NCBI GenBank assembly: GCA_003577145.1
Contig: QEUP01000004.1
Coordinates: 124,001 to 188,000 of the forward strand
Direction of reading: 5' to 3'
Length of the DNA stretch: 64,000 nt
From: Acidobacteriota bacterium
GTDB taxonomy: Bacteria; Actinomycetota; Acidimicrobiia; Acidimicrobiales; Microtrichaceae
In this document: positions 8,523 through 17,165 of the stretch, piece after piece
Position numbering within the stretch: the first letter of the stretch is position 1
Layout of the letters: each line of letters opens with the position of its first letter
Position numbers and translations under genes: made by a program
Notes under the pieces: model-generated
What the model saw: only the letters and a program-made list of their open reading frames with translations
What the model was told of the DNA's origin: nothing
The model's database searches: none

Positions 8523-11060
8523 TCATCCGCCGGCTGCGGTGAGCAGTTGGGGCCCGAGCCAGGTGGCGAACTCGTAGCTCCCCACGTCGCTGAAGTGCAC
8601 ACCGTCGGGGCGCGCATCGACTACGTCGCGGTAGTCGGGCAGGTAGCTGCCCCCGGGGCAGAGCTCGGCGTTGGTGTCGATGACGGTCATCACCCCTGCG
8701 CGCGTCGGCGCGACCTCGTCGATGACCATGTCGCCCAGTTGGCGGATGGCCTCGTTATTGGTTCCGTCGGTGCCGCTGAGTGGATTGTGAGCCATGCCCT
8801 CCTCGGAGCACGGTGGGGTCATCCAAACGACAGTTGCCCCCTGTGCCGCCAGCACATCTATCGCTTCGCCGTACTCGCCCATGAGCCACTCGTCGAAGAC
8901 GGGATCGCCCATCGACTTGAAGTCGTCCCAGCCGGGTTGTCGTCGCCGGCCGAGGTCCCAGCCTCCGCTGGTGACCACCACCACGTGCGGTTGGAAGTCG
9001 CTGATCAGCTCGGCCCAGGCGTCGGCCCAGCCGCCACAGGCCGGATCGACGGCCACCGGTCCGTCAGCCAGCATCACCTCGCCGCCCCGTGCTATGCCAC
9101 AGCCCGGAATGGCGGCGTTGACTGCGAAGGCGAGACCCGATTCCAGCCCCCATTCGACCAGACCTCGTCCGACCGAGTGCGAGAAGGAATCACCCACGAC
9201 CAGGAGCCGGATGGGAAGGGGGGGAGCCTCTGCTCCGCCGGCGAGCGCGGTGAGCTGCGGTGCCAGCCACGAAACCACCTCGTAGGCGCCTTCTGCAGTG
9301 AACCGCGAGCCTTCAGCGTCTGACGCAACGAGGTCGTCGCGCCAGAAGTACTGGTCTCGGAGGTCGATGCTTTGCGCCGAGGTCAGCCCCAGCGCCGCAG
9401 CGGAACTGCCGGCCGTTGCGGGATGATCGATGACGATCACCGGCGACCCGCCCGCCACCGTCGCGAGCTGGTCGGCGAACGACGAGGGTGGCGCAGCAGA
9501 TTCTCCCTCGACGACACCGGCACCTGCCCCGGCTATCTCGTATTCGGACATCACGACCACGACATCAGGGTCGGAGGCAGCCATCTCACCAGGAAACTCA
9601 CCGTTCCATTGCCTGCAACTCAGGTTTGGGGCATCCTCGACAGCGGCGACCTCCCCGCACGGCACGTCGGTGATCACCTGCACGTCGATCAGCTCGGTCT
9701 CGGCCGCCCACCGCTGCAGGCCCGGGACGAGGCTCGCGGCGTTACCACCGAGCACGGCCATCACGTCGGCTGGGGAGTCCGGCGTGACCTCGGTCACGAG
9801 ATCGGCCTCCTCCGAGGGAAGCAACCCCGAGGAGGTCGACTCCGGGAGCTCGGACAGGTCCGGCGGTTCGGCGGTGCTGGTGTCGAAGACGATCGCCGGC
9901 TGCGGCGGGTCGACTGTGACCGCGATCACCGAAACCGCCACCACCGCGAACGCCGTCGGGGCAACCACCAGCGCCTTGCGCTTCGGCAGCGCGTCGCCCC
10001 GACGCACCGGGGTCTCGATCAGGCGCAGCGATATCCACGCCAGGCCGATGGTGACCGACAGTCGCAGCGCCAGCAGCCAGAACCCGTCGAGCCCGGTTCG
10101 CTCGGGATCGAGCCAGAGGTATATCGGCCAGTGGTACACGTAGGCGCCGTAGGAGAGCAGTCCGACCCAGCGACACGCCCGCGAGTCGACGGTGCGGCGA
10201 AGGGGGCCGTCCTTTTGGATCGCTGCCAGGATCACCAGGGCCACCAGGATCGAGAAGGCGAGGAAGCCGCCCCGGTAGAGGCCGGGCTGGGCGAGTCGGA
10301 CCGTGGCCGTGAGGTAGATGACGAACGCGAAGCCCACGCCCCCGGCCCAGGTCACCACCGTGCGCACCTTGTCGTTCTCGATGTCGAACCGGCCCGCGAT
10401 CAACACCGCCAACAAGGCACCGACCGCCAGTTCCGCCATCCGGGTATCGGTGCCGTAGTAGAGACGGGAGATGTCGGCACCACCGACGGCCAGGTGGGCC
10501 ATCCAGACGGTCGAAGCGACGGCGACGAGCGCCAGCACCACGAACACCGCCCGGCGGGACCCTCGCCGCCAGCCCAGGATCGCGAAGACGACCAGCGGGA
10601 AGATCAGGTAGAACTGCTCCTCGATGGCCAGGCTCCAGAAGTGCAGGACAGGTGAGGGGTCGGCGAACAGGTATTCGTAGGCCTGACCAGAGAAGATGAA
10701 ACGCCAGTTGGCCACGTAGGCGAGGGCCGACAGGACATCACCCCTGAGGTTCTGGAGTTGGGTGGCATCAGCCGCGAAGACCCCGAACACCACGACCAGG
10801 CCGAGTCCCACCAGGGCTGCGGGCATGAGCCGGCGGAAGCGGCGACTCCAGAAGGCCTTGAGGTCGATGCGGCCCCGCTGCTCCCGCTCGCGCAGCAGCA
10901 GCGAGGTGATGAGGAAGCCCGAGAGGGTGAAGAACAGCGATACGAACAGGAAGCCGCCCTGCGCCCAGCTCACGCCGGCGTGGCCGAACAGCACTATGAG
11001 CACGCCGACGCCGCGAATCCCGTCGAGCGCCGGGAAGTAGGGGATCCTGTCGTGTCTCAT
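8523..11060 (-). CDS. OafA/YrhL-type membrane acyltransferase with C-terminal SGNH domain
   Basis: 845 residues. Residues about 1-350 form an acyltransferase-3 domain with about ten membrane segments; the motif IVLFGHAG carries the catalytic His (His27), and LSGFLIT and SLAIEEQFYLIFP are family hallmarks. A membrane helix near residue 360 leads to a periplasmic part with Ser/Glu-rich linker. The C-terminal SGNH hydrolase-like domain begins at VVGDSFSHS (block I Ser, near residue 630) and ends with DGVHFSD (Asp-His of block V near 820). Such fusions O-acetylate surface polysaccharides or peptidoglycan: the membrane part passes acyl groups outward and the SGNH part transfers them. ATG 11060 is the start; neighbours are tRNAs. 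Confidence 0.9.
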   Translation of the reverse strand: MRHDRIPYFPALDGIRGVGVLIVLFGHAGVSWAQGGFLFVSLFFTLSGFLITSLLLREREQRGRIDLKAFWSRRFRRLMPAALVGLGLVVVFGVFAADATQLQNLRGDVLSALAYVANWRFIFSGQAYEYLFADPSPVLHFWSLAIEEQFYLIFPLVVFAILGWRRGSRRAVFVVLALVAVASTVWMAHLAVGGADISRLYYGTDTRMAELAVGALLAVLIAGRFDIENDKVRTVVTWAGGVGFAFVIYLTATVRLAQPGLYRGGFLAFSILVALVILAAIQKDGPLRRTVDSRACRWVGLLSYGAYVYHWPIYLWLDPERTGLDGFWLLALRLSVTIGLAWISLRLIETPVRRGDALPKRKALVVAPTAFAVVAVSVIAVTVDPPQPAIVFDTSTAEPPDLSELPESTSSGLLPSEEADLVTEVTPDSPADVMAVLGGNAASLVPGLQRWAAETELIDVQVITDVPCGEVAAVEDAPNLSCRQWNGEFPGEMAASDPDVVVVMSEYEIAGAGAGVVEGESAAPPSSFADQLATVAGGSPVIVIDHPATAGSSAAALGLTSAQSIDLRDQYFWRDDLVASDAEGSRFTAEGAYEVVSWLAPQLTALAGGAEAPPLPIRLLVVGDSFSHSVGRGLVEWGLESGLAFAVNAAIPGCGIARGGEVMLADGPVAVDPACGGWADAWAELISDFQPHVVVVTSGGWDLGRRRQPGWDDFKSMGDPVFDEWLMGEYGEAIDVLAAQGATVVWMTPPCSEEGMAHNPLSGTDGTNNEAIRQLGDMVIDEVAPTRAGVMTVIDTNAELCPGGSYLPDYRDVVDARPDGVHFSDVGSYEFATWLGPQLLTAAGG

Positions 11061-11252
11061 CTACATGCTGAAGTGCACGCCCTCCCCGGCTGTTCCGGGG
11101 AAACCCACGGGGCAAACCGAACACCGCTGCTGAACGACGTTACCAGTGACCCCCGTCACCTGACCTCACCCCAATCGATGGCACGGCGCAGACCCAACCG
11201 ACCTGCGACGATCACCGTTGCTGTGCGGGGCGGCCGCCCAGGCACGTCCAGG

Positions 11253-11339
11253 CGCCCCCGGCAGGATTCGAACCTGCGACCTTCGGATTAGAAATTGCAT
11301 CAGTAGTGAAGCATGCCCTATCCGGCGGGCGACAGCCGC
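11253..11339 (-). pseudogene. tRNA-Arg(UCU)-like sequence with a disrupted anticodon arm
   Basis: On the minus strand the 3' half is classical: loop TTTCTAA (TCT), variable AGGTC, T arm GCAGGTTCGAATCCTGC, acceptor 3' strand CGGGGGC. A D-arm-like GCCC-GCCGGATA-GGGC is also present. But 20 bases separate D stem and anticodon loop (six are normal), the anticodon stem cannot form, and the 5' acceptor GCGGCTG mismatches at two positions. Total 87 bases instead of about 74. Probably a pseudo-tRNA or an att-site remnant. Confidence 0.65.
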
Positions 11340-11390
11340 CCGAGCCGGCCGCGGATAGCATCATCGATTGCGAGAGCCAAGGGAGGAATC

Positions 11391-11873
11391 GTGGACCCTG
11401 CAGCCAAGAAGAGCGCGCTTCGGGCCATCAACTACGGCCTTTACGTCCTCACAGCCAACGAGGGTGACGCCTACGCCGCGAGTGGGGTGAACTGGCTTTC
11501 TCAGGCCTCGTTCGAGCCGCCGCTGGTCATGGTGGGCGTCAACACCGACTCCGGTGCCCACGAACTGATCGAGCGTACCGGCGAGTTCGCGGTCAACGTG
11601 TTGGGCAAGGACCAACTCGACGTGGGCAAGGCGTTCTTCCGGTCGACCACCGTCGAGAACGGCACGATCAACGGGCATGAGTTCGAGCCGGGACCGGCCA
11701 CCGGTTCTCCCCTCCTGCTCGAAACGCCGTACTGGTTCGAGGCCCGCGTCCTGGACTCGGTGAAGATCGGTGACCACTCGGTGTTCGTCGGCGAGGTCAT
11801 CGAGGCCGGGGTTCGGGACGGATCGGCTCAGCCTCTGCTGCTGCGCGACACGGGCATGAACTACGGCGGCTGA
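11391..11873 (+). CDS. Flavin reductase-like, FMN-binding split-barrel protein
   Basis: 160 residues. GTG 11391 was chosen because GGGAGG sits five bases upstream; the frame extends further 5' but runs through tRNA-like DNA. The sequence matches the flavin-reductase-like fold: ALRAINYGLYVLTANEGDAY, then SGVNWLSQASFEPPLVMVGV (phosphate-binding part) and a GEFAVNVLGKDQ strand. Family members reduce FMN/FAD with NAD(P)H or bind FMN as shuttles for flavin-dependent oxygenases. No partner oxygenase lies next to it; it stands alone between the tRNA-like sequence and tRNA-His. Confidence 0.85.
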   Translation: MDPAAKKSALRAINYGLYVLTANEGDAYAASGVNWLSQASFEPPLVMVGVNTDSGAHELIERTGEFAVNVLGKDQLDVGKAFFRSTTVENGTINGHEFEPGPATGSPLLLETPYWFEARVLDSVKIGDHSVFVGEVIEAGVRDGSAQPLLLRDTGMNYGG

Positions 11874-11943
11874 GGGCTGCTCCGCCGCACCCGGACGCTG
11901 CGGCAGCGGACCGAACCATCTCGTTGGGCACCACCCACTGCCC

Positions 11944-11949
11944 TATGAT
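11944..11949 (+). promoter_or_regulatory. -10 box for the tRNA-His/tRNA-Lys unit
   Basis: TATGAT lies 11 bases before the mature 5' end of tRNA-His, the right place for a tRNA promoter with a short leader. The -35 is weak. Confidence 0.55.
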
Positions 11950-11960
11950 GGGCAACCCTT

Positions 11961-12039
11961 GGTGACCGTAGCTCAGCCAGGTTAGAGCGCCAGGTTGTGG
12001 CCCTGGAGGTCGGGGGTTCAAGTCCCCTCGGTCACCCCA
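11961..12039 (+). tRNA. tRNA-His (anticodon GUG)
   Basis: Extra G-1 (11961) paired with C73, acceptor GTGACCG/CGGTCAC, D arm AGCTCAGCCAGGTTAGAGC, anticodon stem CCAGG/CCTGG with loop TTGTGGC, T arm GGGGGTTCAAGTCCCC, and encoded CCA at 12037-12039. Confidence 0.95.
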
Positions 12040-12070
12040 ACGACTATCCGATACCATCGGTCGTCCTGAT

Positions 12071-12144
12071 GCGCCTCTAGCTCAATTTGGCAGAGCAACG
12101 GACTCTTAATCCGTCGGTTCTGGGTTCGAGTCCCAGGGGGCGTA
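12071..12144 (+). tRNA. tRNA-Lys (anticodon CUU)
   Basis: Acceptor GCGCCTC pairs with GGGGCGT using two G-U pairs, D arm GCTCAATTTGGCAGAGC, anticodon stem ACGGA/TCCGT with loop CTCTTAA (CTT), T arm CTGGGTTCGAGTCCCAG, discriminator A. CCA is not encoded. Probably co-transcribed with tRNA-His 31 bases upstream. Confidence 0.95.
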
Positions 12145-12149
12145 CTGCA

Positions 12150-12195
12150 GAAGGCTCGGACCGGGGAACGCCCAACCCCCCCGGTTCGGGCCTTC
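12150..12195 (+). terminator. Hairpin terminator of the tRNA-His/Lys unit
   Basis: GAAGGCTCGGACCGGGG pairs with CCCCGGTTCGGGCCTTC with two non-Watson-Crick positions, starting 6 bases after tRNA-Lys. There is no clear T tract, as is common in high-GC actinobacteria. Confidence 0.65.
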
Positions 12196-12382
12196 GTCGC
12201 GTGGAACCTGGGCGCACGCTGACGAGCGGATTGCCAGGCGTCCCGTCACCGCGCGTGGGCGGATCTGGCGGCGTGTTCGCGCTGATGCACGCGGGCCGGC
12301 AATGCCGGAGCTGCGTAACTCTGGTCGGTACGATCCACATCGGGAAGTGCTGGGTGCCGTCCCGTCAGGGTGTTCGCGAACC

Positions 12383-13525
12383 ATGCGCATCGATTTCGCA
12401 AGCAACGAACAGGCCACCCTCGGCATCGAGGTGGAGCTCACCATGGTCGACACCGAGACCGGCGCCGCGGTCTGCTGCTCGTCGGGCCTCCTACAGGAGA
12501 TGGGCATCGGGTATCCCGAAGGTACCCACCCCAAGGCCAAGCACGAGCTCTTCGAGACCACCGTCGAGATCATCACCGACGTGTGCAAGACGGTGAGGGA
12601 GGCCAAGGACGACCTGCAGGCCACCCTCGACGAGTTGCGCTCGACAGCAGGCGCCCGCGGAGTGGCTCCCATCAGCGTGGGTACCCACCCCTTTGCGACC
12701 TACCGCGGCCTGGAGGTGAGCCCTTCGACGCGATACCTCGAGCTCGTCGAGGAGATGCAATGGGCGGCGCGCCGTCTGTTCATCATGGGCATCCACTATC
12801 ACGTCGGCGTGAGCTCACCCGAACGAGCCATCACGATCCTCAACGCCATGTGCGGCTACCTCCCGTACTTCGTGGCCCTGTCGGCATCGAGCCCCTTCTA
12901 CGAGCAAGAGGACACCGGACTGGCCTCCTCCCGCATCAAGGTGTTCGAGTCGCTTCCGACCGCCGGTCTGCCACCCCGACTCGGAGACTGGGCCGAGTTC
13001 GAGGAGCTGATGGGCACACTGCTCAACGCCGGTGCGATCAGATCGATTCGCGAGATCTGGTGGGACATACGGCCGCATCCGAACTTCGGGACCATCGAGC
13101 TGCGGATGTGCGACGCAATGCCGACTCTGAAGGAGATCGCGGCGGTTGCCGCTCTCGCTCAGAGCCTTGTGGTGGCGCTCGAGAGGTCACTCGACCGCGG
13201 CGAGGACATCGATCCGCTTCCCGTGTGGACGATCTGCGAGAACCGCTGGCTGGCAGCTCGCCACGGGCTCGACGCCGAGCTCATCGTCGACAACCGCGGC
13301 ACCAAGCGCGCCGCCCGGGAGCTGATCGTCGATCTGATCCGCTTGCTTCACCCGACGGCAGCGGAGCTGGGGTGCGGTCGCGAGCTGGATGATGTGCTGA
13401 CAATCCTCGACGCCGGGCCCAGCTATGCGCGACAGCGCCGGATCCTGGCCAGCGGTGGCAACCCGCTCGACATAGTCCACTCGCTCGTACGCGAGCTCGA
13501 GTCCGACGAACCGGAACGGCCGTGA
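12383..13525 (+). CDS. YbdK-type glutamate-cysteine ligase-like carboxylate-amine ligase (GCS2 family)
   Basis: 380 residues from ATG 12383. The GCS2 hallmarks are the N-terminal LGIEVELTMVDTETG (Mg/ATP-binding acidic residues), HPFATY, and MGIHYHVGVSSPERA. The family joins a carboxylate to an amine with ATP; known members make gamma-glutamylcysteine for glutathione, ergothioneine or bacterial thiols, but several have unknown substrates. Its stop overlaps the next GTG (GTGA), so it is translationally coupled to an M20 amidohydrolase, suggesting that the amide formed here, or a related one, is cleaved by the neighbour. The 240 bases upstream hold the tRNA terminator and no gene. Confidence 0.88.
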   Translation: MRIDFASNEQATLGIEVELTMVDTETGAAVCCSSGLLQEMGIGYPEGTHPKAKHELFETTVEIITDVCKTVREAKDDLQATLDELRSTAGARGVAPISVGTHPFATYRGLEVSPSTRYLELVEEMQWAARRLFIMGIHYHVGVSSPERAITILNAMCGYLPYFVALSASSPFYEQEDTGLASSRIKVFESLPTAGLPPRLGDWAEFEELMGTLLNAGAIRSIREIWWDIRPHPNFGTIELRMCDAMPTLKEIAAVAALAQSLVVALERSLDRGEDIDPLPVWTICENRWLAARHGLDAELIVDNRGTKRAARELIVDLIRLLHPTAAELGCGRELDDVLTILDAGPSYARQRRILASGGNPLDIVHSLVRELESDEPERP

Positions 13526-14733
13526 ACGACGGTCTCGACTCCTGGCTCGACGAGTGGCTCTCTGCTCACTCCGAGGAGCTCATAGCCGACCGGCGCCACC
13601 TTCACGCCCATCCCGAGCTGAGCGGTGAGGAGGTCGCGACCACCGAGTTCATCGGCGAACGGCTCCAGGTGGCCGGCCTACAGCCCCGACTGCTGACCGC
13701 GGGGACCGGGCTGCTCTGCGACATCGGCGTGGGGCACGGGCCCACGGTCGCGCTGCGCGCCGACATCGACGGGCTTGCGATGGACGACGAGAAGGACACT
13801 CCCTATCGGTCTCGAAACCCTGGCGTGGCTCACGCATGTGGTCATGACGTGCACACCACCGTCGTCCTCGGGGCGGGGCTCGCCCTGAACCGCTACCTCG
13901 ACCATGCCGGTGTCGACGGCAAGGTACGCCTCATCTTCCAGCCCGCTGAGGAGACCGTGCCCGGCGGCGCCCTCGGCGTCATCGCAGACGGAGGGCTCGA
14001 CGGGATCGAGTTGATCTTCGGTGTTCACTGCGACCCTCGCCTCGAGGTCGGCAAGGTCGGGCTGCGCAGCGGCGCGATCACCTCTGCCGCGGACATGTTC
14101 GAGCTCACGCTCCACGGACCCGGTGGTCACACCGCCCGCCCCGAGCGCACCGTCGACCTGGTGGCGGTCGCCGCCCAACTGGTCTGCCGACTTCCCCGCA
14201 TGGTCAACGACCTGGCCGCCGGGGCGGGCGAGTTGAGCGTGGTGTTCGGAGCGCTACGGACCGGCGATGCCGCCAACGTGATCCCCGCAACCGCGGTGCT
14301 GCGGGGATCGGTCCGCACCCCCGACCGGAAGGCCTGGGACCAAGCACCCCGCTTGCTGGAATCGGCGGTCCTGGATGTGCTCGAGGGCTCGGAGGCGGAG
14401 TTCGAGCTCGATTACACCCGCGGTGTGCCGGCGGTCGTCAACGACCCCGCAGCAACCGCCTTGATGAGCGATGCCATCGCTGTTGCGCTCGGCGACAAGG
14501 CGATCGCAACGACTGCCCAGAGCAACGGGGGCGACGACTTCGCGTGGTACCTGGAGAGGACAGCCGGGAGCTACGCCCGTCTCGGAGTCCGCAACGTCGA
14601 TCACCAGCGAGCCCTGCTGGACCTGCATGCGAGCAACTTCGACGTCGATGAAGGCGCCATAGCGGTGGGCGTGCGCACGCTCGTGACCACCGCGCTGCGG
14701 GCGATCGATGAGCGGTCAAGCGACCGGCGGTGA
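13522..14733 (+). CDS. M20-family metallo-amidohydrolase (hippurate/amino-acid amidase-like)
   Basis: 403 residues, GTG start overlapping the upstream stop. Motifs: RRHLHAHPELSGEE, ADIDGLAMDDE, ACGHDVHTT (zinc ligands), QPAEETVPGG, FGVHCDP, GPGGHTARPE (dimerisation-domain His) and NGGDDFAWYLE. These are typical of the IAA-amino-acid hydrolase/hippuricase/HmrA branch of M20, which uses a two-metal site to release an amino acid from N-acyl amino acids. No signal peptide, so cytoplasmic. Coupling to a GCS2 ligase hints at turnover of a specific gamma-glutamyl or acyl-amide compound. Confidence 0.9.
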   Translation: MNDGLDSWLDEWLSAHSEELIADRRHLHAHPELSGEEVATTEFIGERLQVAGLQPRLLTAGTGLLCDIGVGHGPTVALRADIDGLAMDDEKDTPYRSRNPGVAHACGHDVHTTVVLGAGLALNRYLDHAGVDGKVRLIFQPAEETVPGGALGVIADGGLDGIELIFGVHCDPRLEVGKVGLRSGAITSAADMFELTLHGPGGHTARPERTVDLVAVAAQLVCRLPRMVNDLAAGAGELSVVFGALRTGDAANVIPATAVLRGSVRTPDRKAWDQAPRLLESAVLDVLEGSEAEFELDYTRGVPAVVNDPAATALMSDAIAVALGDKAIATTAQSNGGDDFAWYLERTAGSYARLGVRNVDHQRALLDLHASNFDVDEGAIAVGVRTLVTTALRAIDERSSDRR

Positions 14734-14791
14734 CTCCGGCGGTGACTCCGGCAAGGCAGCCTCCTCCACAGCCGGTCTCCGTCCTCGATGA

Positions 14792-15358
14792 TCACGGCAA
14801 AAGGTAGTTCTGGATGGCAGGTGAGATCGCCCGCACCAACGCTTCCTCATCGACGGTCGCGAGCGGATCGATCCTCACCAGGTAACGCCCGATAGAGGTG
14901 CCTATCAGATGCGTGGCGATGAGCGAGGCTCGCAGCCGGCGATCGCGACCCCGGATCAGCCCGGCGATCGTCTCGACGATCTCTGTTTCGACGAAACTCC
15001 GAAGCAGGGGGATCCCCTCATCGGACCCGAGGCCGGACCTCACCAGAGCCACCGTCGAGCGGTCGCCCACCTCGATGTTCTCGAGGAAGAACCGGACGAG
15101 GCGTTCGCCCGCGGTCGAGTCGAGAGGGTGGAGCACCTCACGCAGCGCCACACCCGGGTCGAAGGGCAGCTCCATGGCCTCGGTGAACAAGGCCTTCTTC
15201 GACCCGAAGTAGTGCATCACCAGAGCGGGGTCCACATCGGCTTGTGCAGCCACCGAGCGGATCGTGGTGCGGTCATAGCCCCGATCGGCGAAGCTCGATC
15301 GGGCCGCCTCCAAGATGTCGCCCCTGGTGTCCCGGCCGTGGCGGCCAGTCCGGGTCAT
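14792..15358 (-). CDS. TetR-family repressor of the ABC exporter operon
   Basis: 188 residues. The N-terminal HTH domain is clear: TRGDILEAARSSFADRGYDRTTIRSVAAQADVDPALVMHYFGSKKALF is summarised by RGYDRTTIRSVA and MHYFGSKKALF at residues about 25-60. The C-terminal ligand domain is unspecific. ATG 15358 overlaps the stop of the ATPase gene (ATGA), so it is the fourth gene of the exporter operon. Two palindromes in the operon promoter (18303-18342) are the obvious operator, giving autoregulation and drug- or metabolite-induced export. Confidence 0.9.
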   Translation of the reverse strand: MTRTGRHGRDTRGDILEAARSSFADRGYDRTTIRSVAAQADVDPALVMHYFGSKKALFTEAMELPFDPGVALREVLHPLDSTAGERLVRFFLENIEVGDRSTVALVRSGLGSDEGIPLLRSFVETEIVETIAGLIRGRDRRLRASLIATHLIGTSIGRYLVRIDPLATVDEEALVRAISPAIQNYLLP

Positions 15359-16209
15359 CGAGCCTTCTCGATCGCGACCATGGTCTCTTCGAGGGTCGCT
15401 TCGACGCGCCGGGTGCCGGTCTCGATGCCGGCAGAGCTGAGCACCTGCTTGACGCGGTGCTCGTCAGCAGTGAGCACGCGGACCGTGGTTCCCTTCAGCG
15501 CTACGCTCAGGCCCGCAGAGTCGAGTGCCTCGAACACACGGTCCCACGGCCGGGCCTCCACCTCGATCACGTCGGTGTCGGCGACGATGTCGGGCTCGGA
15601 CCCTCTCGCAACCACCTTGCCGCGGTGAAGAACGACGAGGCGATCGCACTGGCCCGCCTCGTCCATCGCGTGCGTCGTCACCAAGACGCCGACCCCCGAT
15701 TCGGCACGATCGAGGATCCGATCCCAGAGTCGCGATCGAGCCAGGGCATCCACCCCCGAGGTCGGCTCGTCGAGTACCAGGAGGTCTGGCGAGTGCTGCA
15801 GTGCTGCGGCGAAGGCCGCCCGGCGTTGGAGCCCGAGCGACAGGCTCCCGGCCGGCCGATCCGACGCCTCGCCGAGCTCGCCGTCGAGGTTGCCCACCTC
15901 CGAGCCGTAGGCAGCCGCAGCGAAGCGAAGGTTCTCCGCCACGGTGAGATCCGGCCAGAGGCCGAGGTTCTGCGGCACGTAACCGATCCGGCGCCTCGTG
16001 TCCCGGGAGGGAGGCCGCCCGAAGTGCTCGACGGTGCCCGAGGTCGGCCTGAGGAGCCCCAGGCCCTGGCGGATGGCGGTCGTCTTGCCCGCGCCGTTGG
16101 CTCCGATGAGACCCACGACCTCGCCTGCGTCAACCCTGAGATCGACATCCTCGTTGGCAACGAAGTCCCCGAAGTGCTTGGTGACGCCATCGAGTTGGAG
16201 CAGGCTCAC
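15355..16209 (-). CDS. ABC transporter ATP-binding protein (subunit with non-canonical signature)
   Basis: 284 residues from GTG 16209 (GTGA overlap with the upstream ATPase). Walker A GANGAGKTT, Q-loop GYVPQNLG, Walker B LLVLDEPTSG and switch His in VTTHAMDEA are intact, but the signature motif reads SLSLGLQ rather than LSGGQ. About 70 C-terminal residues form the extension typical of ABC-2 drug-exporter ATPases. Together with its partner it would make a heterodimer; see the partner for the complementary defects. Confidence 0.92.
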   Translation of the reverse strand: MSLLQLDGVTKHFGDFVANEDVDLRVDAGEVVGLIGANGAGKTTAIRQGLGLLRPTSGTVEHFGRPPSRDTRRRIGYVPQNLGLWPDLTVAENLRFAAAAYGSEVGNLDGELGEASDRPAGSLSLGLQRRAAFAAALQHSPDLLVLDEPTSGVDALARSRLWDRILDRAESGVGVLVTTHAMDEAGQCDRLVVLHRGKVVARGSEPDIVADTDVIEVEARPWDRVFEALDSAGLSVALKGTTVRVLTADEHRVKQVLSSAGIETGTRRVEATLEETMVAIEKAR

Positions 16210-17165
16210 GCGGCTACCTCCTTCGACGAAGCCGACGGACGCTTCAGCGTGGCAACGATCACCGCGTCGGAGAGACGAGCGCCGACCGGGTGGTTGCCGG
16301 CCAGATCGACTGAGGCGAGGAGGTCGCTCCTCCCTGGGGGAATCCATTGTCGCCACGTTCGCCCCACGCGCCAGGCGAGGGTGGGATCGAGCGGTTGGCG
16401 CATGTCGATGAGCGCTCCGGGCGTCGTGGCGGCGAGAGCGTCGGGCCTCCCGCTGAGAAGCACGGAGCCGTCGTGAAGCACGAGGACGCTGAGCGCCCGT
16501 TCGGCCTCGTCGAGGTAGCTGGTCGCGACGACCACGGCGGTCCCGTCGGCGGCGAAACGGGCGATGAGGCGCCACATCTCCGCCCGGCTGACCGGATCGA
16601 TACCGGTCGTCGGTTCGTCGAGGACCAGGAGGGCGGGCTCGTGCAGGGTGGCCATCGCCAGGGCGAGCTTCTGGCGCTGCCCCCCGGACAGGTCGCCGGC
16701 GAGTCGGTCCGGGAAGGAGGCGAGGTCAGTTCGTCCCAGCATCTCCTCGGATCGCCGCCTGAGGTCATCACCCCGGACCCGGTAGGCGGTAGCGGCGAAA
16801 CGGATGTTCTCCTCAACGGTCAGGTCGGGGTAGAAGCCCGATCCCGTGGGCACGTAGCCGATGCTCAGCGCGGCCGGGCGGGTGACCGAGCCGCGCTCGG
16901 CTCTCAGAGGCAGCCCGGATGCTTTGTCGCGCCGGAAGTTCCGTCTCGCCAAGCTGCGCTTGGCGCGGCACGGCACAGTCACATTGGAGCACCGCCTATC
17001 GGCGGACGCCCCTATGCCGCCGGCCAGCGTTCTCAGCAGGGTGCTCTTGCCGGCGCCGTCACCTCCGACCACCGCCGTCACCGCCCCGGCCGGTGCCGTC
17101 AGGTCGACATCTCTCAATGCCGGCTCGACCGTGAGGGAGCGGACGCCGAAGTCCGAACGACTCAT
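16206..17165 (-). CDS. ABC transporter ATP-binding protein with degenerate Q- and H-loops and a 30-residue insertion
   Basis: 319 residues from ATG 17165 (ATGA overlap with permease). Walker A GGDGAGKST, canonical signature LSGGQRQ and Walker B LLVLDEPTTG are present. The Q-loop Gln is Thr (GYVPTGSG) and the switch His is Ser (VATSYLDEAE). Between Walker A and the Q-loop there are about 65 residues instead of about 35 in its partner; the extra part is Arg/Cys-rich (CSNVTVPCRAKRSLARR) and its DNA contains a GCCAAG-CTGCG-CTTGGC hairpin at 16948-16964, so it looks inserted. The gene pairs with the following ATPase and the preceding permease in an ABC-2 exporter. Confidence 0.9.
   Translation of the reverse strand: MSRSDFGVRSLTVEPALRDVDLTAPAGAVTAVVGGDGAGKSTLLRTLAGGIGASADRRCSNVTVPCRAKRSLARRNFRRDKASGLPLRAERGSVTRPAALSIGYVPTGSGFYPDLTVEENIRFAATAYRVRGDDLRRRSEEMLGRTDLASFPDRLAGDLSGGQRQKLALAMATLHEPALLVLDEPTTGIDPVSRAEMWRLIARFAADGTAVVVATSYLDEAERALSVLVLHDGSVLLSGRPDALAATTPGALIDMRQPLDPTLAWRVGRTWRQWIPPGRSDLLASVDLAGNHPVGARLSDAVIVATLKRPSASSKEVAA

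Noticed and set aside
10758-11291. Plus-strand frame ending in RQDSNLRPSD
   Set aside because: This peptide is the well-known artefact of translating a tRNA-Arg-like gene; the rest is antisense to the acyltransferase.
11253-11339. tRNA-Arg-like sequence as a class II tRNA with long variable arm
   Set aside because: Total length would fit, but the variable region next to the T arm is the short AGGTC type and no second anticodon arm pairs; the extra bases lie on the 5' side of the TCT loop.
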